Positions 5,674-10,370 of a stretch of 10,370 nt of DNA are shown one piece after another. This DNA is from Planctomycetes bacterium GWF2_50_10 (GTDB lineage Bacteria > Planctomycetota > Phycisphaerae > Sedimentisphaerales > GWF2-50-10): contig MHYB01000110.1 in NCBI GenBank assembly GCA_001824635.1, positions 4,772 to 15,141 on the forward strand, in the 5' to 3' direction. Both the position numbers and the translations under genes were made by a program. Each line of letters begins with the position of its first letter. Positions within the stretch are counted from its first letter, which is position 1. The notes beneath the pieces are model-generated. The model saw only the letters and a program-made list of their open reading frames with translations, was not told where the DNA came from and did no database searches.

Positions 5674-8286
5674 TTAGCTGCACGCGTTTTCCCAGAGTAT
5701 CAGGCCTGGCTCGTAAGGATCGACGAGGTCTTCGTTCCTTGGCAGCACTCTTATAGCAAAGCCATGCTGTCCGCTGATCTTGCAGGGTATCGAGCCGACG
5801 AAGAAATGCTCTCCGTCATTGGAGCCAACCTTGTCGTAGTTCATACGTGAAGGCGAGCCGTCCTTAATATTACCCCACGAATCTACGGTGCCATAGTATA
5901 TTTCAACCGAGACGTCCTCTGGCCGCAGTTTGCCGAGCCGAACCAGTGCGGATATCTTCAGCTCCGTGCCTACTTCGACCTGCGGCTGCTTTACCACAGT
6001 CTCGCCGCCTTCCGTTACAGCTTCATCAGCCTGCACGTTTACATCTTTGATCGCCAGCTCATGCCATGCGTTCTTGATATTGGACTTCCACATCGAAAGC
6101 GCCCGTGCCCGCGCCATTGCTGAGGCGGTAAGGTAACGCCATCTCGATGCAGCCGAATTATAAAACTTGCGTGTGTATTCCGCCACCATGCGGTGCGTGT
6201 TGAACTGCGGAGCGATCCACTTGATCGAAGTCTTGACGCGATGTATCCAGGCCCTTGGCAGGTTATCAGCGGACCTCGTGAAGAACAGAGGTATCACCTC
6301 GTTTTCCAGCAGGTTATAAAGCGCCTGCGATTCCACCGAGTCGCCGTATTCCGTATCGTTATAGGATTCACCGGCGCCGATCACCCAGCCGCCGTCCGGA
6401 GCATATCCTTCGCACCACCATCCGTCCAGCGTCGAAATGTTGAGCACGCCGTTAAGAGCAGCCTTCATGCCGCTGGTACCGCTTGCCTCCATCGGTCTTC
6501 GGGGATTGTTGAGCCAGATATCCACGCCCTGTACCATGTGGCGAGCGATATCGATATCGTAATCCTCAAGGAACACCAGCTTGCGGCGTATATTATTCTG
6601 CGCGGCGAAATGAATTATCTGGCGGATAATCTCCTTGCCTTCGGCATCGCGAGGATGCGCCTTGCCCGCGAAGATGAACTGTACGGGTCTATTGGTATCA
6701 GTTAGCATCTTGATGAGCCGCTTAGTATCTTTGAGCAACAGGTTGCCGCGTTTATACGTTGCGAAGCGTCGCGCGAAACCTATCGTCAATGCCTCCGGAT
6801 CGAGCACTTCTTCGGCCCAGCCCAGTTCAGTGTGGAATGAGCCTCTGCGCATCATCTGCGCCTTGAGACGCTTTCTTGCGAACGCAACAAGTTTTTCCTT
6901 GCCGCGCTGATGCGTGCGCCAAAGTTCCTCGTCCGGTATCTGGTCGGTATGCTTCCAGATTGATTTATCCACGATCTCGTCTGCATAGTTCGAGCCGAGA
7001 TATCTTTCATATAGCGAATCAAGCTCACCGCTTAGCCATGTCTTTGCATGAATGCCGTTGGTCACGGACTTAATCGGCACTTCGTTATTGGGTACATCGG
7101 GCCAGAGCTGCGACCACATGCTTCGCGAAACTTCACCGTGGAGTTCGCTTACGCCGTTGCGATAGGCTGCGAGTTTGAGTGCCAATACCGGCATCTTGAA
7201 TGTTTCAAGTTCATCTTCCGGATTGAATCGACCCAGGGCCAGGAACTGCTTGCGGTTGATTCCAAGGTTTGCGAAATAATGGCCGAAATAACGATCCATT
7301 ACTTCGACCGTGAATTCATCGTTGCCAGCCTTGACGGGTGTGTGAATCGTAAAGACGTTGCCGGCCTTTGTCGCCTCGACCGCCTCCTCGAATGTCATGT
7401 TCTTTGAAGACCTGAGCTGGCGTATGCGCTCAAGCGCCATGAACGCTGCATGTCCTTCGTTCATGTGACACACTGTCGGCTCAAGCTCCATCGCCATCAG
7501 CGCTTTGAGGCCGCCGATGCCCAGCATGATTTCCTGTTGTATTCTCATTTCCGAATCGCCGCCGTAAAGCGTCGATGTTATCATCCTGTCCGATGCGCTG
7601 TTGCAAGTGACATTAGTGTCGATCAGGTAGAGCTTGACTCTGCCGACAGTCGCCGCCCATATCTGGGCCGTTACGCATCTGTTGGGGAACTGTACGGATA
7701 TCGTAAGCGCCCTGCTGGAATTTTTCTTGCGAATAAGTTCTATGGGCATGTTGTAAAAATCGTTTTCGGTATATGATTCCTGCTGCCAGCCGTCAGTGTT
7801 AAGGTACTGTCTGAAGTATCCCTTCTGGTAAAGCAGTCCTATGCCAACCAGGGGTACGCCAAGATCGGAAGCGCTCTTCAAATGGTCGCCAGCCAATATG
7901 CCAAGGCCGCCGGAATATATAGGCAGCGCCTCATGTATGCCGAACTCCGCGCTGAAATAGGCTATCACCGGCTTTGAGTTTTTCGAATAGACTTTTTCAA
8001 ACCAGTTCGGCGCGGCCAGGTGTTCGCTTAATTTTTGTGAGCACCTTTGGAGTTGACAGATGAACCCTTCGTTATCCGCAAGGTCGTCAAGCCTGGCCTG
8101 CGAAACAGTGCCGAGGAGTTTCATCGGGTTGTGCGCACACGTTTCCCACAAATTGGTGTCTATGCGTCTGAACAATTCAATAAATTCCGAATTCCATGAC
8201 CAGTACATGTTCATGGCTATCGTCTTAAGTTCTTTCAACGGCTCGGGCAAAGACGGCAACACCGTAAAGCTGCGTACCTTTTGCAT
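5674..8286 (-). CDS. glgP: Glycogen/alpha-glucan phosphorylase (GT35, short-form)
   Basis: This 870-residue enzyme releases glucose-1-phosphate from the non-reducing ends of glycogen or maltodextrin, using phosphate and a pyridoxal-phosphate cofactor, in the cytoplasm. The N-terminal block (about residues 10-100, with NMYWSWNSEFIELFRRID) is that of the alpha-glucan phosphorylases of the TIGR02094 type. Then come YSGGLGILAGDHLKSASDLG (124-143), HMNEGHAAF (274-282), SVTNGIHAKTW (407-417), GFARRFATYKRGNL (502-515), FAGKAHPRD (539-547) and the cofactor motif EASGTSGMKAALNG (600-613), where Lys608 is the expected PLP-binding lysine. A beta-rich tail (about 742-870, with LGKLRPEDVSVEIYYG) is usual for this subgroup. 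All key blocks are present and the gene looks intact. AGGGAAG (8297-8291) lies 4 bases before the ATG and supports this start. The gene is single, divergent from csaB, and ends at an intrinsic terminator. Confidence 0.97.
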   Translation of the reverse strand: MQKVRSFTVLPSLPEPLKELKTIAMNMYWSWNSEFIELFRRIDTNLWETCAHNPMKLLGTVSQARLDDLADNEGFICQLQRCSQKLSEHLAAPNWFEKVYSKNSKPVIAYFSAEFGIHEALPIYSGGLGILAGDHLKSASDLGVPLVGIGLLYQKGYFRQYLNTDGWQQESYTENDFYNMPIELIRKKNSSRALTISVQFPNRCVTAQIWAATVGRVKLYLIDTNVTCNSASDRMITSTLYGGDSEMRIQQEIMLGIGGLKALMAMELEPTVCHMNEGHAAFMALERIRQLRSSKNMTFEEAVEATKAGNVFTIHTPVKAGNDEFTVEVMDRYFGHYFANLGINRKQFLALGRFNPEDELETFKMPVLALKLAAYRNGVSELHGEVSRSMWSQLWPDVPNNEVPIKSVTNGIHAKTWLSGELDSLYERYLGSNYADEIVDKSIWKHTDQIPDEELWRTHQRGKEKLVAFARKRLKAQMMRRGSFHTELGWAEEVLDPEALTIGFARRFATYKRGNLLLKDTKRLIKMLTDTNRPVQFIFAGKAHPRDAEGKEIIRQIIHFAAQNNIRRKLVFLEDYDIDIARHMVQGVDIWLNNPRRPMEASGTSGMKAALNGVLNISTLDGWWCEGYAPDGGWVIGAGESYNDTEYGDSVESQALYNLLENEVIPLFFTRSADNLPRAWIHRVKTSIKWIAPQFNTHRMVAEYTRKFYNSAASRWRYLTASAMARARALSMWKSNIKNAWHELAIKDVNVQADEAVTEGGETVVKQPQVEVGTELKISALVRLGKLRPEDVSVEIYYGTVDSWGNIKDGSPSRMNYDKVGSNDGEHFFVGSIPCKISGQHGFAIRVLPRNEDLVDPYEPGLILWENACS

Positions 8287-8290
8287 AAAT

Positions 8291-8297
8291 CTTCCCT
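8291..8297 (-). promoter_or_regulatory. Ribosome binding site of glgP
   Basis: AGGGAAG on the minus strand sits 4 bases before the ATG at 8286. It fixes the start, which also fits the family's N-terminal length. I could not find a convincing promoter for glgP in the remaining 8298-8510 stretch. Confidence 0.6.
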
Positions 8298-8417
8298 GTC
8301 TTTTGCTTGTTACTAAAAATTTTCACGCGTCACTGCGCGCCTATCCGACACTTTTCTATCGACAACAGGGCGGTCGGCCTTAATCCAAAACAAGATTTTA
8401 TTTAAACTTTGGTCCGA

Positions 8418-8433
8418 TAAACACAATTGTTTA
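8418..8433. promoter_or_regulatory. Inverted repeat TAAACA-CAAT-TGTTTA, possible operator
   Basis: Perfect 6-bp arms (8418-8423 and 8428-8433) flank a 4-base spacer in the region between the divergent genes glgP and csaB. It ends 16 bases upstream of the csaB -35 box, a position from which a regulator could affect either gene. Repeats of this size arise by chance in AT-rich DNA, so the operator role is only a possibility. Confidence 0.25.
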
Positions 8434-8449
8434 CTCGACCGCTATTTAT

Positions 8450-8478
8450 TTGCCCGCTTTTGGAGTATTTGCTATGCT
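8450..8478 (+). promoter_or_regulatory. Sigma70-type extended -10 promoter of csaB
   Basis: TTGCCC (8450-8455) and TATGCT (8473-8478) are separated by 17 bases, and a TG dinucleotide one base before the -10 box gives an extended -10 (TGCTATGCT). Each box matches the consensus at four of six positions. Transcription would start near 8485, leaving a leader of about 25 bases that contains the AGGGGG ribosome binding site at 8501-8506, just before the ATG at 8511. Confidence 0.55.
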
Positions 8479-8510
8479 GATCTTGTGCACTTTTCATTCA
8501 AGGGGGATTT

Positions 8511-9665
8511 ATGGCCAAACGTAATCCTATTATCAAAATTGGGATCAGCGGCTCTTATGGAGGATATAATCTTGGTGACGAGGCGATTCTTGAATCGATG
8601 ATAGCCCAGCTTAGAAAAGCTCTTGACCTTGAGATAACCGTTTTTTCACGGGATCCCAAAGACACGCTGGCGCGGCATAAAGTGGAAAAAGCAGTTCCTG
8701 TTCGCAAAATGACGCGAGCGGAATCTGCCCAGGTCGTGGGCCAACTTGATCTATTAATATTGGGCGGCGGGGGTATACTTTTCGATTCAGAAACTAAGTC
8801 CTTTCTGCGTGAAGTTGCCCTTGCGCTAGAGAAACATATTCCGGTTATCGTGTATGCGATTTCAGCGGGTCCTCTTCACGACCCGACAAACCAGGCTCTT
8901 GTGCGTGACCTGCTGAACCAGGCATCATTAATCACGGTGCGTGACCGCAATGCCAAGGCGCTGCTTGAAGAACTCGGCGTAATTCAGGAGATCATCGTAA
9001 CAGCAGATCCGGCGCTGCTGCTCAAACCAGAGCCGTTGCCGGAAGAAGCGCTCAGACGTGAACATATCGACGGAACAAAGACGCTTGTGGGTATGTCGGT
9101 TCGAGAGCCTGGCCCAGCCTCGCCGGATATATCGACGGAGCATTACCACGCTCTGCTTGCAAACGCGGCGGATTACATGGTCGATCGTTTCAACGCGGAA
9201 GTCGTTTTTATACCGATGGAAAGGAACATGCGCGATCTTCAGCATGCCCATGCGGTTATTTCGCAAATGCTCCGGCCACAGCATGCGGCTGTACTCAGAT
9301 CTGAATATTCATCAGGCCAGATACTGAGCCTTATGGAGAATTTTTCTTTTGCGGTCGGTATGCGACTCCATTTTCTAATCTTTGCCGCCCTGCAGCATGT
9401 TCCTTTTGTCGCGCTGCCTTATGCGTCGAAGGTGGGCGGTTTTCTTGAAGACCTGAAAATGGATACTCCGCCTCTTCACCTCGTCAATGCGGGCAGGCTT
9501 ATCGCTTATATTGATACTTCCTGGGATAAACAACAACGTGTACGTGCAAATATAGTTCGCCTTTTGCCAGGACTTCAAAAACGCGCAGCACAGACCAATG
9601 AACTGGTCGTAGAATTCATCATGTCCGGTTTTAGAAGAAAAAGTATTGTGCCCAGGGGGAAATGA
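8511..9665 (+). CDS. csaB: Polysaccharide pyruvyl transferase, CsaB family
   Basis: A 384-residue protein of the PF04230 type. Members add ketal-linked pyruvate from phosphoenolpyruvate to envelope glycans; CsaB of Gram-positive bacteria modifies the wall polymer that holds S-layer-homology proteins. Motifs in order: GSYGGYNLGDEAIL (residues 14-27), DLLILGGGGILFD (80-92), SAGPL (118-122), TVRDRNAKALLEELG (142-156), TADPALLL (164-171), and a C-terminal block with GMRLHFLIFAALQHVPFVAL (283-302) followed by PYASKVGGFLEDL. His287 in GMRLH is the usual conserved histidine of the second half. AGGGGG at 8501-8506 with good spacing supports the ATG, and the family's N-terminal glycine motif starts soon after it. 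The family is clear; the acceptor glycan in this organism is unknown. The next gene follows one base later, so the two are co-transcribed. Confidence 0.92.
   Translation: MAKRNPIIKIGISGSYGGYNLGDEAILESMIAQLRKALDLEITVFSRDPKDTLARHKVEKAVPVRKMTRAESAQVVGQLDLLILGGGGILFDSETKSFLREVALALEKHIPVIVYAISAGPLHDPTNQALVRDLLNQASLITVRDRNAKALLEELGVIQEIIVTADPALLLKPEPLPEEALRREHIDGTKTLVGMSVREPGPASPDISTEHYHALLANAADYMVDRFNAEVVFIPMERNMRDLQHAHAVISQMLRPQHAAVLRSEYSSGQILSLMENFSFAVGMRLHFLIFAALQHVPFVALPYASKVGGFLEDLKMDTPPLHLVNAGRLIAYIDTSWDKQQRVRANIVRLLPGLQKRAAQTNELVVEFIMSGFRRKSIVPRGK
9654..9659 (+). promoter_or_regulatory. Ribosome binding site of the FAD oxidoreductase gene, inside the csaB 3' end
   Basis: AGGGGG in the last codons of csaB lies 7 bases before the ATG at 9667 but only 2 bases before the alternative ATG at 9662. 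It therefore selects 9667, which is also the frame that encodes the flavoprotein. Confidence 0.65.
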
Positions 9666-9666
9666 A

Positions 9667-10370
9667 ATGCCTGCCTTGCCCAGGCCGCAACATAATAATA
9701 CGGTTACTATTCCATCCAGAAAGGCTATTGTCGCTGCTGATACGGATGTGCTTGTTGTCGGGGCAGGGCCCGCCGGTCTGGGAGCCGCGATAGCTGCCTC
9801 GATGTGCGGCGCAAAAGTTGTACTTGCCGAACAGTATGGTTTTGTCGGCGGAAACGCGACAGCTGCGCTTGTGATCCCGTGGATGTCCTATTTCACCCAG
9901 ATACCCGTCTCTGAAAAACCCGGCGCGGCAACTTTGTTCCCCACAGACCACGGCCAGGGTGATCCCGTTGTGGCCGGTATTGCCCAGGAATTTGTTTTGC
10001 GTCTCGTCGCCCGCGGCGGAGCGGTAGAACCATGCTTTGACACAGGTTATGTTACAACATTCGATCCAGAGATATTCAAGATCGTTGCCCTTGATATGCT
10101 CGAAGAACACAACATCTCTCTCTTATTCCATGCTTTTGCTTCGGATGTTCTCTGCGATGGCAGTATCAAAGGCGTGGTATTTGAAACAAAATCCGGACCG
10201 ATCGTTGTGAATGCTAAAATTGTAATTGATTGTACTGGTGATGGCGATATCGCCGCCCGCGCAGGAGCGCCTTTCGAAGTTGGTCGCATAGAGGACGGCA
10301 AAGTACAGCCGATGTCTCTAATGTTCCGCATGGGCGAATTTGAAAAACAGGCATTCGCAACATATGCGCT
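9667..10370 (+). CDS. FAD-dependent oxidoreductase (3'-partial)
   Basis: The frame is open from the ATG at 9667 to the right edge, giving 234 residues of a longer protein. After a polar N-terminal stretch comes a Rossmann beta-alpha-beta dinucleotide fold: DVLVVGAGPAGLGAAIAASM (residues 28-47, GxGxxG at 33-38), then the strand-ending acid in KVVLAEQYGFVGGNAT. A second FAD-contact block, VIDCTGDGDIAARAGA (186-201), is the typical 'D-x-TGDGDla' motif of the PF12831 FAD-oxidoreductase group. The C-terminal part and any substrate residues are beyond the window, so the substrate cannot be named. The gene begins one base after the csaB stop, with its ribosome binding site inside csaB. This implies shared transcription, perhaps a role in the same pathway, though the link is not a textbook one. 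Confidence 0.93.
   Translation, partial: MPALPRPQHNNTVTIPSRKAIVAADTDVLVVGAGPAGLGAAIAASMCGAKVVLAEQYGFVGGNATAALVIPWMSYFTQIPVSEKPGAATLFPTDHGQGDPVVAGIAQEFVLRLVARGGAVEPCFDTGYVTTFDPEIFKIVALDMLEEHNISLLFHAFASDVLCDGSIKGVVFETKSGPIVVNAKIVIDCTGDGDIAARAGAPFEVGRIEDGKVQPMSLMFRMGEFEKQAFATYA

Larger units (their letters stand above)
8287..8510. other. Divergent intergenic region between glgP and csaB
   Basis: This 224-base, AT-rich stretch has no credible coding frame. It contains the csaB promoter and ribosome binding site, the glgP ribosome binding site and a short inverted repeat (8418-8433). I see no riboswitch-like fold, tRNA or terminator in it, and no convincing promoter for glgP, though one must lie here unless glgP is read from further upstream. 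Confidence 0.8.

Noticed and set aside
6193..6705. A 170-codon open frame on the plus strand opposite glgP, with others at 7048-7407 and 7450-7776
   Set aside because: They lie fully antisense to a well-conserved enzyme gene, show no recognisable motif or ribosome binding site, and are explained by the codon pattern of glgP.
9662..9664. An ATG overlapping the csaB stop as ATGA, suggesting a classic overlapping start
   Set aside because: Its frame meets a TAG after about 45 codons and does not encode the flavoprotein. The ribosome binding site is also too close. The ATG at 9667 is the real start.
9631..10331. Two minus-strand open frames (9631-10110 and 10047-10331)
   Set aside because: They are antisense to the FAD oxidoreductase, whose GxGxxG and TGDGD motifs show that the plus strand is coding.

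Overview
The window holds six protein genes and no RNA genes, CRISPR array or insertion sequence. By eye its GC content is moderate, near 50%. A giant YD-repeat (RHS) protein, a short-form glycogen phosphorylase, a CsaB-type pyruvyl transferase and a large FAD-dependent oxidoreductase together would suit an environmental bacterium of the PVC group, perhaps Planctomycetota of the Phycisphaerae type. This placement is an inference from gene content, because no phylogenetic marker is present.

Layout. Bases 1-4232 (+) are the 3' part of an RHS/YD-repeat polymorphic toxin gene that enters from the left edge. It has a long YD-repeat region, an RHS core ending in a DPLGL motif, and a 144-residue C-terminal tip that looks like an HNH-superfamily nuclease with two adjacent His and a later H-x3-H pair. 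One base downstream lies a 192-residue gene (4234-4812, +) resembling the Imm11/DUF1629 immunity family, so the two form a toxin-immunity cassette. A TauE/SafE-type membrane permease (4809-5591, -) converges on it, and the two stop codons interlock in a single CTAG. A strong intrinsic terminator (about 5631-5657) closes the next minus-strand gene, glycogen/alpha-glucan phosphorylase glgP (5674-8286, -).

A 224-bp divergent intergenic region (8287-8510) carries a good extended -10 promoter and a small inverted repeat. It leads rightward into a CsaB-family polysaccharide pyruvyl transferase (8511-9665, +) and, one base later, an FAD-dependent oxidoreductase that runs off the right edge (9667-10370, +).

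Functionally there are three separate blocks: contact or secreted toxin with self-protection; glycogen breakdown, with an unrelated anion-type permease beside it; and a probable envelope pyruvylation gene co-transcribed with a flavoprotein. The most notable block is the RHS tip plus immunity gene, whose pairing resembles one known from myxobacterial lipoprotein toxins but here sits on an RHS scaffold.
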